From contig NZ_JAMGBE010000001.1 in NCBI RefSeq assembly GCF_023516575.1, positions 186,001 through 250,000 on the forward strand: a stretch of 64,000 bases of DNA. The letters are read 5' to 3'. Below are positions 9,204 through 18,019 of the stretch, piece by piece. The notes beneath the pieces were generated by a model. That model made no database searches and was not told the DNA's origin. It saw only the letters and a program-made list of their open reading frames with translations. Every line of letters starts with the position of its first letter. Position 1 is the first letter of the stretch. Position numbers and translations under genes: made by a program. Source of the stretch: Sphingomonas hankyongi. GTDB taxonomy: Bacteria; Pseudomonadota; Alphaproteobacteria; Sphingomonadales; Sphingomonadaceae.

Positions 9204-9929
9204 ATGCGGCGGGTCGCCTGGATACTGCTTGTGGCGATGGTTTCAGCAACCAGCCTTGCTGCGCCCGCGAAGGTGGAGCGCAACAGCAAGGCCCTGGAGT
9301 TCAGCTACGAATGGCCCGCGGAAGCGGCCGCCATCCCTGCTCTGAGCAAACGCTTCCGGGGCGATCTCGACCGAGCGTTTCGACGCGCGAGCGCCGACGC
9401 GCGCGATGATCAGAAGCTGGCGGAAGAACAGAAGCGCGACTTCAATCCCCACTTTTACTCAATGAACTGGACGACCTCGGGGCAAAGCGCGAGCCTATTG
9501 TCCCTGGAGAGCGGCCTGGGAGTCTTCACCGGCGGCGCGCATCCGAATGCCGTTTACGGCGCGTTGCTGTGGGACCGTCGGCTGCGCCGCGAGATCAAGT
9601 TCGGCGATCAGTTCCTACAGCCAGGCGCTTTCGCCACGCTCACCCGAACGGCTTATTGCAAGAAGCTGGACGCCGAGCGGCTGAAGCGCCGCGAAGGCGA
9701 GAAGCTGGGCGGTGAATTCGACAAATGCCCGCCTTTCTCCGACCTAGCGATTGCTCCGGCGGACAGCGATAAGGACGGCCGCTTCGACATCATTCGTTTC
9801 ACCGCCTCGCCCTACACCGCGGGACCCTATGCCGAAGGCGAATATGTTCTCGAGCTTCCCATGACGCGGCAGCTAATGGCGGCGATCAAGCCGGTCTACC
9901 GATCTTCATACGAGCCTCAGCGACAATAG
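9204..9929 (+). CDS. Secreted DUF4163/DUF3298 (RsiV-like) protein
   Basis: A 241-residue protein with a signal peptide (RRVAWILLVAMVSATSLAAPA). The body matches the DUF4163-DUF3298 pattern: a beta-rich N-terminal part, LSLESGLGVFTGGAHPNAVY in the middle, and YTAGPYAEGEYVLELPM near the C-terminus. The same fold occurs in the lysozyme-binding extracytoplasmic part of RsiV. This version has no anti-sigma domain and should act in the periplasm, function unknown. It is convergent with ydbL, overlapping by 13 bases. Confidence 0.8.
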   Translation: MRRVAWILLVAMVSATSLAAPAKVERNSKALEFSYEWPAEAAAIPALSKRFRGDLDRAFRRASADARDDQKLAEEQKRDFNPHFYSMNWTTSGQSASLLSLESGLGVFTGGAHPNAVYGALLWDRRLRREIKFGDQFLQPGAFATLTRTAYCKKLDAERLKRREGEKLGGEFDKCPPFSDLAIAPADSDKDGRFDIIRFTASPYTAGPYAEGEYVLELPMTRQLMAAIKPVYRSSYEPQRQ

Positions 9930-10279
9930 TCGGGGACGGTAGCGGCCTGCCCCGCCGCGCGGCGCCTCCATGCACCGTCCGCCAGCATATAGGCCTGCCC
10001 CACGCCCACCCGCGCGAGGAGCTGGCAACCGGCCGTGATTCCGACATCCTCTGGGCTCGCACCCTTGCTCGTCGCCAGGTTGCTGTAGAGCTTCCGGCGC
10101 TGGATATTGATGGACGCCACCTGGCTTCGCACTGCGGACGAGACCGGCGCAGCTACCCCCAGATAACCGTCGTATCGCTCGCCGACGGCGCCTGTGGCGC
10201 GCGCAGCATCCACGGCAGGCGTTTGCGCCGCGGCTCCCGACGCAAGCAATATTGCCGCCATAAGGAAGAGTCGCTTCAT
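9917..10279 (-). CDS. ydbL: YdbL-family (DUF1318) periplasmic protein
   Basis: A 120-residue protein with signal peptide (MKRLFLMAAILLASGAAAQ) and the DUF1318 core: VGERYDGYLGV, then VRSQVASINIQRRKLYSNLA, ending in a Cys-containing tail. The ATG at 10279 overlaps the ynbE stop (ATGA), which decides the start over the GTG three bases upstream. In E. coli the ydbH-ynbE-ydbL genes form an operon; YdbL helps the YdbH-YnbE lipid-transport bridge. The same order and coupling are seen here. Confidence 0.88.
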   Translation of the reverse strand: MKRLFLMAAILLASGAAAQTPAVDAARATGAVGERYDGYLGVAAPVSSAVRSQVASINIQRRKLYSNLATSKGASPEDVGITAGCQLLARVGVGQAYMLADGAWRRRAAGQAATVPDYCR

Positions 10280-10491
10280 CACTGCTTCGGTGGGGTTTGA
10301 GGAAAGGCCTGCGGATTCTGGTTGATCAGCTGCTCAACGTCGCGCTGCAGCCGTACCAGCACTTCCTGCCGAATGGTCACGTTGAGGTTGATCTCGATCG
10401 GCTTGTCGGGCGGGCTCACGGAGATGCAGCCACCGAGCGGCGTTGCAAGCGCCGCCGCGGCGACAAGTCGGATGGTTGGGGTGCGCGTCAT
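10279..10491 (-). CDS. ynbE: YnbE-family small outer-membrane lipoprotein
   Basis: A 70-residue lipoprotein: a short signal peptide with lipobox LGGC, then SVSPPDKPIEINLNVTIRQE, the hallmark beta-strand region of YnbE. The frame is open to 10674, but the ATG at 10491 is chosen because it lies 4 bp after the ydbH stop and gives a proper lipoprotein signal. In E. coli YnbE multimers extend YdbH across the periplasm to the outer membrane. Confidence 0.85.
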   Translation of the reverse strand: MTRTPTIRLVAAAALATPLGGCISVSPPDKPIEINLNVTIRQEVLVRLQRDVEQLINQNPQAFPQTPPKQ

Positions 10492-10495
10492 GTCT

Positions 10496-13400
10496 TCATC
10501 TCTCGGTTGGGGGTGGAGCGACATTGACCTGCTGGTCAGGCGGAGTTTGCGTCTGGCTGTGCTGTTCCTCGACGCGGCGAACTTCGGTGACGATGCCGGG
10601 CACGTCGTCCAGCGGGCGCGGCAATACGTCGCTGATGACCTGCCGTGGATCGCGGAATGCCTTGGCCGTCGCAATCAGCGCGCGGAACGGCCCGGTGATG
10701 TTCACATTCATCTTCAGCGGAATCTTGGCGAGCAGGCCACGGATGATCCGCTGCGTGCTGGTCTGCCCCAGGCCGACGCCGTCGATCGACAGGCGCGCAG
10801 CGAACTCGCCGGCGAGGTCGCCGTCCAGACGAACGACCATCGACTTGAAGCGCAGGTCACGAAGGGCATCGAAGGCGATCCCGCCCATCATCCCGAGGTT
10901 CGCCTTGTTGACCACCCCATTGTAGGCGAGCGAGCCTCCGCCCGGTCGCGAATCCAGGCGCCCTCCGACAATGCGCCCTCCGTTTTCATCGAAGATCATC
11001 GGGAGCACACCGTCGAAAACGCCGGTGGCATTCAGCTCCTGGAAGCCCAGGGTTTCGACGAATACTTTCGCATCGAGGCCGACGACTTCAAACGTCAGTC
11101 GCTTGGCGGTCGGACGAGCAAAATTAAGCACCGTTTCGTGCAGGATGAGTCGGCCGCCCATGAACGGCCACTCCCCGCGTTCGATCTTCACCAGCTGATT
11201 GGGAAGGATCTGGTAGCGGATCACCCCATTCTCGACGAGGATGCCGGGGTTGACCGACGCGATCGTAGCCGTCTGCCCGGGCGCGGTCGCCATCGCGAGC
11301 AAGTCGGTGAAGTGGATATTGGTCGACAGCCCGGTGACGGGACCAAATGGTGCGGCCAAGTCCATGTTTGCGATGGAGAAATCGCCGGTCGAAGTCACTT
11401 TCTGACCGGCCCAGTCGATCCGCCCCTGGCCACTGACGGTGCCCATGACGAGGGCGAGAATGCCTTCCGTAAGGTGCGTCAGTTCCTGTGGCTGGAGCTC
11501 GGGACCGAATTGGATTCCTGGCACGTCGAGGTTTGCATGCCCGACGCCGGTCGAAAGGCGATGTTCGATCGACACGTCGGTGACCAATGTGCCTGAGGCG
11601 GGATGACGGAGCGCTCCCGTTGCTCGGACATAATCGCCGCCTACGGTCAGTTTCACATTGTCGCTGCGCAGCGGATAAAAGCGCGGGGGACTCTCTGCGC
11701 GATCCGACACCATCATTCCACCGGTGACGAGCAGACCGCCGTTTCGAACGCGCCAATCGCCGCTCGCCTCGCTCAGAAGGAGAGGAACGCTGCCGATGGT
11801 CGCGCGAGCACCGCTGAACTTGCCGCCCGTTCCACCGCCGGCGAAACTGCCCGTAAGCCGCGACGCGTCGAAAACGATCGGAGATTCTGATCGGCCGAGC
11901 CGCAGCCCAACTTGGTTGAACGCGAAGCTCTCGCCAGTCAGCCGCCCGCCCGTGGACGAAACCCGCAATGGAGATGATCCCAGGCGACCGTTAAGGACGG
12001 TTGCGTTCACGCGCGCATTTGCCTGGCCGCCGCCGCCTGGCGACTTGGAGATGATCGCGGAACCCGCAGGACAGACTGGGAGACGCGCAGCGCCTAGCTG
12101 CAAGGCGCTCAACTGCAGATAATTCCAGCTGACTACGGCGCACGAAGTGCCGAACGCGAAGCTTCCTCCACGACCGATGCGTCCCTGGATCGGCACGCGA
12201 AGCGCCTGAACGCGCCCGTCCGGGAACGGCCCGTCAAGTTGAGCCGATGTGCTGATCGCGGTGGTTCCCCCGGGCCCAGGACCGAAGCGGATCGGGGTCA
12301 TGGCGAGCCGCGAACCGCCGACCGTATATGGGGCCAGCTCTGCAACACCACTCATCGGTGCGCCGATGCGCGGCTGCCGTAAGCTCACGCGTCCGGTCGG
12401 CAGGCCTCCGCCGGCCATCTCTATGTTCCCGTCAATGCGCAGCGCGGAAGCGGGCCAGTAATAAGTCACCCCGGTGCCTCCGGAAACGCGCGCGCGAGCT
12501 CCCGACGGAGCGCGTATGTCCGTACTTTGGATCCGCGCTGCCCCGCCCCCTGGGAAGTTCACGATCCGGATCTCGCCGGCCGCGTCGAAATTATACGCCG
12601 TCCGCCGGATGGCGTTGCCGATTGCACCGGCAATCGGACCCAGCGGCGTGCCTGCGGCAGCCGCAAGCGGCTGGGTGACGCCCGCGAGCATCGAGGGATC
12701 GAGCTTGGCGCTATCGGCCGCGTAGTCGCCGATGAGTGCGAAAGTGCCCTTCTGCAGACCGAGGTGATAATCGCCTTCCAGGCGTGTGCGGTCGGCGTAG
12801 ATGGTCCCTAGCCTGGACCTTTGTGCCGACAGGCGGACCGTCCCGTCCACTTTTGCGAGCGAACCACCGTAAGTGAGATCGCCGACGAAGGCTGCGAGGC
12901 CGTTGGCTCCGGCGACAAGGGACTGGATCGCCATGCGGCCGCGGCCATTCACGCTTGTGAATGACTCATTGAAGCTGGCATCGGCGTCGAAGTGCGGCGC
13001 AATGGCTTCGAAACGACTTGCCGGACAGGCGAAGCGGTCAAGGACGACGGGTCCTTCGACGTGGGGCCGGCGGGCCACGACCGCGACCGCGAGATTGGCG
13101 CTGAGCGCGGTTGCCGCGCAGCGGCCCGGAACCAGGCGCGGGCTGCGAAGCGCAGCGCGTCCCTTAAAGCCGCCGCTGAGCATGCCGTTCCCTTCAAGCG
13201 CAACGCCAACGGGCCCGAATGGGGTCGCAAGCGCAATGCTGCTATCGGCGATGTCGAGAGCGACGTTCGGAAGCTCGAACGGCTTGTTGCTTGGAGGCGG
13301 AAGAAGCTTGTCCACCTGGCCCCAAGTGACGCGGCCGTTCACGAGCCTGCCTCGCAGCCTGACTCCGCGGGCCACCACCCGGTAGACCTCAAAGCCGCCG

Positions 13401-13711
13401 TTCCACTTCAGCCGCATCTGGATCTGCGCATAGCGCGCGACGAGGTCTGGCCGTTTCGGGTCGCCGATCACGAGATTGCTGACTTGCTGAGTCCGGAACC
13501 CGACCCGGTCGAGATGATAATTGGCCGTGACACCCCGGCGCTCGAACTCTCGTTTCAGGAACTCTGTGGCGATCGGGCGCCGCTGGATCCAGACCAGTGC
13601 GATCACGACAACGAGCAACAGGAGGAAGCCGAGCGCGATTATTCCGGCGATACGCCCGAAGGGGCGTCGCCGAATCACGGTCATCTGCTGCGCGCTTTCT
13701 GCCTCCGCCAT
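10496..13711 (-). CDS. ydbH: YdbH-family AsmA-like intermembrane lipid transport protein
   Basis: A 1071-residue protein with one N-terminal membrane anchor (RIAGIIALGFLLLLVVVIAL, about 20-42) and a long beta-rich periplasmic body. The region after the anchor (RGVTANYHLDRVGFRTQQV) and the C-terminal domain (VFVETLGFQELNATGVFDGV, then GGRIVGGRLDSRPGGGSL) match the YdbH/AsmA-like family. These proteins form hydrophobic grooves carrying phospholipids between inner and outer membranes. E. coli YdbH is about 880 residues, so this one is longer. It is first in the operon with ynbE and ydbL and has 123 bp upstream shared with the divergent radC. Confidence 0.9.
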   Translation of the reverse strand: MAEAESAQQMTVIRRRPFGRIAGIIALGFLLLLVVVIALVWIQRRPIATEFLKREFERRGVTANYHLDRVGFRTQQVSNLVIGDPKRPDLVARYAQIQMRLKWNGGFEVYRVVARGVRLRGRLVNGRVTWGQVDKLLPPPSNKPFELPNVALDIADSSIALATPFGPVGVALEGNGMLSGGFKGRAALRSPRLVPGRCAATALSANLAVAVVARRPHVEGPVVLDRFACPASRFEAIAPHFDADASFNESFTSVNGRGRMAIQSLVAGANGLAAFVGDLTYGGSLAKVDGTVRLSAQRSRLGTIYADRTRLEGDYHLGLQKGTFALIGDYAADSAKLDPSMLAGVTQPLAAAAGTPLGPIAGAIGNAIRRTAYNFDAAGEIRIVNFPGGGAARIQSTDIRAPSGARARVSGGTGVTYYWPASALRIDGNIEMAGGGLPTGRVSLRQPRIGAPMSGVAELAPYTVGGSRLAMTPIRFGPGPGGTTAISTSAQLDGPFPDGRVQALRVPIQGRIGRGGSFAFGTSCAVVSWNYLQLSALQLGAARLPVCPAGSAIISKSPGGGGQANARVNATVLNGRLGSSPLRVSSTGGRLTGESFAFNQVGLRLGRSESPIVFDASRLTGSFAGGGTGGKFSGARATIGSVPLLLSEASGDWRVRNGGLLVTGGMMVSDRAESPPRFYPLRSDNVKLTVGGDYVRATGALRHPASGTLVTDVSIEHRLSTGVGHANLDVPGIQFGPELQPQELTHLTEGILALVMGTVSGQGRIDWAGQKVTSTGDFSIANMDLAAPFGPVTGLSTNIHFTDLLAMATAPGQTATIASVNPGILVENGVIRYQILPNQLVKIERGEWPFMGGRLILHETVLNFARPTAKRLTFEVVGLDAKVFVETLGFQELNATGVFDGVLPMIFDENGGRIVGGRLDSRPGGGSLAYNGVVNKANLGMMGGIAFDALRDLRFKSMVVRLDGDLAGEFAARLSIDGVGLGQTSTQRIIRGLLAKIPLKMNVNITGPFRALIATAKAFRDPRQVISDVLPRPLDDVPGIVTEVRRVEEQHSQTQTPPDQQVNVAPPPTER

Positions 13712-13833
13712 CGGCGGTTACTAACCCATGCCAGCCACGACCGTTCCAGAAGCGGCATGATCGCGCAGTTGCAAGTGGGTGGGATGCTGTGGTTGAGTGA
13801 GCGTGCTCGGATGGTCGCCAAAAAGGAGCGGCA

Positions 13834-14529
13834 TTGGACGAGCTTGCCACCAAAAGTGATGATCGAGACGGACTTGGACATCGAGCACGCCTGCGAAAGC
13901 GGCTGCTCGATACGGGGCCGGCCGGTTTCCACGACTACGAGCTTATTGAGTATCTTCTTGGGCTGACCATTCTGCGGGTCGACACCAAACCACTCGCGAA
14001 ACGGCTAATCGACGATTTCGGAGGAATTGGCGCCTTGCTGGGCGCGAGCGTCGAAACCCTTAGGCGCGAAGGCATCACGGATCCCACGATCGCAGCGCTC
14101 AAGATTGCGGAGGCGACGGCTTTGCGGTTGCTTGAGGCGCGCATCCAGGGACAGCCGGTGCTGTCGAGCTGGGAGGCGCTTGGCGATTACCTGCACGCTG
14201 TCATGGCTTACTCCCGCGTCGAGCAGGTTCGGGTGCTCTTCCTCAATGCGAAGAACATGCTGATCGCGAATGAAGCCTTGTGGGACGGCTCCGTCGACGA
14301 AGCATCGGTCCACGTCCGTGAGGTCATGGCGCGAGCAATTGCGCTCGGCGCTACCGCGCTGATCATTGTCCACAATCACCCGAGCGGCGATCCCAGTCCA
14401 TCCCAGCAGGACATTCGTCTGACGCGCGATCTCGTTGAAGCGGGACGCCACATGAAGATCGTTGTTCACGACCACGTCATTGTCGGTGCTCAAGGCCGCA
14501 CCAGCTTGCGTGCGATGGGGCTGATTTGA
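13834..14529 (+). CDS. radC: RadC family JAB1/MPN metalloprotein
   Basis: A 231-residue RadC protein. An N-terminal helix-hairpin-helix-like region (HDYELIEYLLGLTI, then LLGASVETLRREGI) precedes a JAMM domain with Glu in VREVMARAI and the zinc-binding His180-x-His182...Asp193 in VHNHPSGDPSPSQQD. The start is an unusual TTG: AAAGGAG is centred about 8 bases upstream and no in-frame ATG exists before the JAMM domain. Despite the name, RadC is not established as a DNA-repair enzyme; its biochemical role is unsettled. purB follows 33 bp downstream. Confidence 0.92.
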   Translation: MDELATKSDDRDGLGHRARLRKRLLDTGPAGFHDYELIEYLLGLTILRVDTKPLAKRLIDDFGGIGALLGASVETLRREGITDPTIAALKIAEATALRLLEARIQGQPVLSSWEALGDYLHAVMAYSRVEQVRVLFLNAKNMLIANEALWDGSVDEASVHVREVMARAIALGATALIIVHNHPSGDPSPSQQDIRLTRDLVEAGRHMKIVVHDHVIVGAQGRTSLRAMGLI

Positions 14530-14562
14530 AGCATCGCGACGGCTCTGCTAGCCGCCCCGGCC

Positions 14563-15888
14563 ATGGTTCCCCGTTATTCACGCCCTGAGATGACGGCCAT
14601 CTGGGCCGCCGAAAATCGCTATCGCATCTGGTGGCAGATCGAAGTCTTCGCCGCAGAAGCGATGGGCAAGATAGGAATGATCCCCGCTGAGGACGCGAAG
14701 ACGATCCGCGGCGCTTACGATCGCGATGCGCTGGGCGAGATCGATATCGATGCGATCGATGCCATCGAGGCTGTGACCAAGCATGACGTCATCGCCTTCC
14801 TGACCTGGGCCGGCGAGAAGCTGGGACCCGAGAAGCGCTGGCTTCACCAAGGCATGACCAGCTCAGACGTGCTCGACACGGCGCTGGCGGTTCAGCTGAA
14901 ACAGGCGGCCGATCTGCTGATCCGCGACCTCGACGAACTGCTGAAAGTTCTAAAGCGCCGTGCACTAGAGCATAAACTCACTCCGACGATCGGCCGAAGC
15001 CACGGCATTCATGCAGAGCCCGTCACATTCGGCCTCAAGCTCGTCCAGGCCTATGCCGAGTTCGCACGCAACCGCGAGCGGCTGGCGGCGGCACGGGAGC
15101 AGATCGCGACCTGCGCCATTTCAGGCGCGGTCGGCACTTTTGCGAACATCGATCCGCGTGTTGAGGAGCATGTCGCGGCTGAACTCGGCCTCACGCCCGA
15201 GCCAGTCTCGACCCAAGTTATCCCGCGCGACCGTCACGCCATGTTCTTTGCCACCCTTGGGGTGATTGCTTCCTCGATCGAGCGCTTGGCGACGGAAATC
15301 CGCCACCTTCAGCGGACCGAAGTTCTCGAGGCAGAAGAATATTTCTCGCCTGGCCAAAAAGGCAGCTCGGCGATGCCCCACAAGCGCAATCCGGTGTTGA
15401 CCGAGAATCTAACGGGTCTCGCGCGCGTGGTGCGATCTGCGATCACGCCGGCGATGGAAGATGTGGCGCTGTGGCACGAGCGCGATATCTCGCACTCGTC
15501 GGTCGAGCGCTTCATCGGCCCCGACGCAACGATCACCCTCGATTTTGCGCTGGCAAGGCTAACCGCCGTCGTCGACAAGCTGGTCGTCTATCCGGAGCGC
15601 ATGCAGAAAAATCTCGACCGGATGGGCGGGCTTGTCCATTCGCAGCGCGTTCTCCTTGCACTGACCCAGGCCGGTCTCAGCCGCGAGGAAAGTTATGCGC
15701 TCGTCCAGCGCAACGCGATGAAGGTCTGGGAATCGGACGGGCAGCTTTCGCTTCTCGACCTGCTCAAGGCTGATCCGGATGTTTCAGGCCGGTTGACCGA
15801 CGACGATCTCAGCGCCCTGTTCAACCTCGATTATCATCTGAAGCACGTTGATACGATTTTCGACCGGGTGCTCGGCACGCACGCTTAA
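14563..15888 (+). CDS. purB: Adenylosuccinate lyase
   Basis: A 441-residue enzyme that splits adenylosuccinate to AMP and SAICAR to AICAR in purine synthesis. The fumarase/aspartase signature GSSAMPHKRNP is at about 267-277, the catalytic His region is in TIGRSHGIHAEPVTFG, and GMTSSDVLDTA is the third conserved block. Length is standard for the family. It is a cytosolic homotetramer. It follows radC in the same direction and may be co-transcribed. Confidence 0.96.
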   Translation: MVPRYSRPEMTAIWAAENRYRIWWQIEVFAAEAMGKIGMIPAEDAKTIRGAYDRDALGEIDIDAIDAIEAVTKHDVIAFLTWAGEKLGPEKRWLHQGMTSSDVLDTALAVQLKQAADLLIRDLDELLKVLKRRALEHKLTPTIGRSHGIHAEPVTFGLKLVQAYAEFARNRERLAAAREQIATCAISGAVGTFANIDPRVEEHVAAELGLTPEPVSTQVIPRDRHAMFFATLGVIASSIERLATEIRHLQRTEVLEAEEYFSPGQKGSSAMPHKRNPVLTENLTGLARVVRSAITPAMEDVALWHERDISHSSVERFIGPDATITLDFALARLTAVVDKLVVYPERMQKNLDRMGGLVHSQRVLLALTQAGLSREESYALVQRNAMKVWESDGQLSLLDLLKADPDVSGRLTDDDLSALFNLDYHLKHVDTIFDRVLGTHA

Positions 15889-15969
15889 ACGCTTCGGTGC
15901 GAAGCAATTTTGAGGTGCGGCGCTTGGTTCCCCCCGCTATGGTTTGAGCGGATCGGAGTCCGGGGGCCG

Positions 15970-16836
15970 ATGGAAACTATTCACGACATGCGCTTGGATC
16001 AGACAACGGATAGCGTCGCTGCCGAGATGCCGGGCATTCAATCAGGGGCGTATCTGCTGGAACTCTCGCTCGACTGGATCGTGTTGCGGGCGTCCGAAAA
16101 CGCGCATCATCTTCTCGGCGAATCCCACGTTACCTTGGTCGACGAGCCGCTCGGACGGTTCGTCCAAGCTGAACCGCTCCACGATCTGCGCAATCTGTTC
16201 TCGCGACTAAGCGGGACGACGGGGATCGCGCGTGCGTATCGCGTGCGTCTCACCAATGATCCCGACCTGTTCGATATCGCATTCCATTTGGCCCATGGAC
16301 GGGTCCTGCTGGAAGCAGTGCCGAGCGCCCGGCAGGGCGTTGGTGAAGCCTTCGGCACGGTCGGGGGCCTGATCGCCGGTCTTGAAGGGACCAGCGGAGA
16401 TGCGTTGCTGGAAGGCGGTGCACGCAGGATGCGTGCGCTCACCGGTTATGATCGTGTCACCTTGACCCTTGGCGGAGAGCGGATCGAGAGCAGCCGGGGT
16501 GCGCTTCAAATGGGCTCGCACGATATCGACGGTTTACCCACGATCGTCTCGGATGCATCTGCCGGAAGTGTCGGCGTTTTTCCGCGCGATGCAGAAGAAA
16601 GCTCCGCCGAGGAAGCGCTCTTGCGCGGGCTGACACAAGATCAGGCGAAGCGATTGGCGGATAGCGGCGTGCGGGCGGTCCTGCGGGTGCCCTTCACTTG
16701 CGACGGCGAGTCTGGAGAGTTCGTCTGCGAAAGCCGGTCGCCCCGGCCCGTAAATTTCGAGGTTCATGCCGCGGCCGAGCTGCTTGCGCAGATGTTCGCC
16801 ATGACGCTCAGGATCGACGCTCTGAATAACGGCTGA
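15970..16836 (+). CDS. Phytochrome-like PAS-GAF protein without visible chromophore ligands
   Basis: A 288-residue protein. Residues about 20-115 resemble the N-terminal PAS domain of bacteriophytochromes (PGIQSGAYLLELS, then HHLLGESHVTLVDEPLGRFV); residues about 135-285 resemble the GAF domain (MRALTGYDRVTLTL). The Cys that binds biliverdin just before the PAS domain in bacteriophytochromes is absent, as is a clear DIP-type GAF motif. There is no PHY domain and no kinase. The ATG at 15970 is chosen; the frame is open to TTG 15910. It may be a light-blind relic or a partner sensor. It abuts dnaJ tail to tail through TGATCA. Confidence 0.6.
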   Translation: METIHDMRLDQTTDSVAAEMPGIQSGAYLLELSLDWIVLRASENAHHLLGESHVTLVDEPLGRFVQAEPLHDLRNLFSRLSGTTGIARAYRVRLTNDPDLFDIAFHLAHGRVLLEAVPSARQGVGEAFGTVGGLIAGLEGTSGDALLEGGARRMRALTGYDRVTLTLGGERIESSRGALQMGSHDIDGLPTIVSDASAGSVGVFPRDAEESSAEEALLRGLTQDQAKRLADSGVRAVLRVPFTCDGESGEFVCESRSPRPVNFEVHAAAELLAQMFAMTLRIDALNNG

Positions 16837-17955
16837 TCAGCCGCCGAACATGTCCCGCACACGGGTGAAGAACCCTTTGGCGGCTGGGCATTCGTCACCG
16901 GTTTCGGTTTCGCGGAACTCTTCGAGAAGCTTCTTTTGCTTCGCGCTCATGCGCGTAGGCGTCTCGACAAGAATGCGAGCGACGAGGTCGCCACGGCCGC
17001 GGCCGTTGAGAATGCTCATGCCGCCGCCGCGATGCCGCAGCTGCTCGCCTGACTGTATCCCACTGGGAATTTTGATCTCGACCTTTTGCCCATCGATGCC
17101 GGGGAGATTGATTGCGCCGCCTAACGCCGCAGTCGTGAAGCTGATGGGGCATTCCGCAACAAGCGTGGTCCCATCGCGCTCGTAGAGCGGATGCCGCTTC
17201 ATGTGCACGAAAATGTAAAGGTCGCCGCGCGCAGCGCCTCGAACGCCGGCCTCGCCTTCGCCGGTGACGCGGATGCGCGTGCCTTCATCCACGCCTGCAG
17301 GGATTTTCACGGACAGCTTTCGCTGTGTGAGAGCGCGGCCCTCCCCATGGCAGGTCCGGCACGGATCGGTGATCACTTCGCCGCTGCCGCGGCAGGTGGG
17401 ACAGCCGCGTTCGACGACGAAGAAGCCCTGCTGCGCCCGCACTTTGCCGGCGCCATTGCAAGTCTGACAGGTGTTCGCGCAGCGGTCGAGCCGCGTGCAG
17501 CCGCGGCCGTCGCACGTCTCGCAAGTCGCGAGCGCTTCGATTGTGATTGTCTTTTCGGTCCCGCCGAACGCCTGTTCGAGAGTCAGCTCCAGGTCGTAGC
17601 GAAGGTCCGCGCCCCGCGCAGCGTTCTGCCGCTGACCACGCGGGTCCATGAACTCGCCGAAAATCGTCGAGAAGATGTCGGAAAAGCCATTGAAACCGCC
17701 TTCAGCGAAAGGATCGTGCCCGCCGCCGTTGCGGAACGCATCCTTGCCGAAGCGATCGTAGGCGGCGCGCTTCTGCGGATCCTTCAGGACGTCATAAGCT
17801 TCGCTGACCGCCTTGAAGCGGGCTTCCTGGTCCGGACAGCCCCCATGACGATCGGGATGGCACTCCTTCGCCATCTTCCGATAGGCAGCCTTGATCGCTG
17901 CATCGTCCGCGCCGCGCGGAACACCCAGCAATTCGTAATAGTCCTGCTCGACCAT
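16837..17955 (-). CDS. dnaJ: Chaperone DnaJ (Hsp40)
   Basis: A 372-residue type I DnaJ. The J domain (1-70) has the HPD motif at residues 33-35. A Gly/Phe-rich linker is followed by a zinc-binding domain with four CxxCxGxG repeats (CETCDGRG, CQTCNGAG, CPTCRGSG, CRTCHGEG), then the C-terminal substrate domain. It stimulates DnaK ATPase and delivers unfolded clients. The ATG at 17955 has GGGGAG about 6 bases upstream, favouring it over GTG 17958. It lies 64 bp after dnaK and is probably co-transcribed. Confidence 0.96.
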   Translation of the reverse strand: MVEQDYYELLGVPRGADDAAIKAAYRKMAKECHPDRHGGCPDQEARFKAVSEAYDVLKDPQKRAAYDRFGKDAFRNGGGHDPFAEGGFNGFSDIFSTIFGEFMDPRGQRQNAARGADLRYDLELTLEQAFGGTEKTITIEALATCETCDGRGCTRLDRCANTCQTCNGAGKVRAQQGFFVVERGCPTCRGSGEVITDPCRTCHGEGRALTQRKLSVKIPAGVDEGTRIRVTGEGEAGVRGAARGDLYIFVHMKRHPLYERDGTTLVAECPISFTTAALGGAINLPGIDGQKVEIKIPSGIQSGEQLRHRGGGMSILNGRGRGDLVARILVETPTRMSAKQKKLLEEFRETETGDECPAAKGFFTRVRDMFGG

Positions 17956-18019
17956 CACGCCTCCCCGCTACGCAACTCGCGGCGCCGGACCCCTTCGAAG
18001 TACCGGCGCCGCCAGAGCA

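Noticed and set aside
10322-11596. 424-residue open frame on the plus strand
   Set aside because: Antisense to ydbH; composition is a mirror of the real gene and no domain is recognisable.
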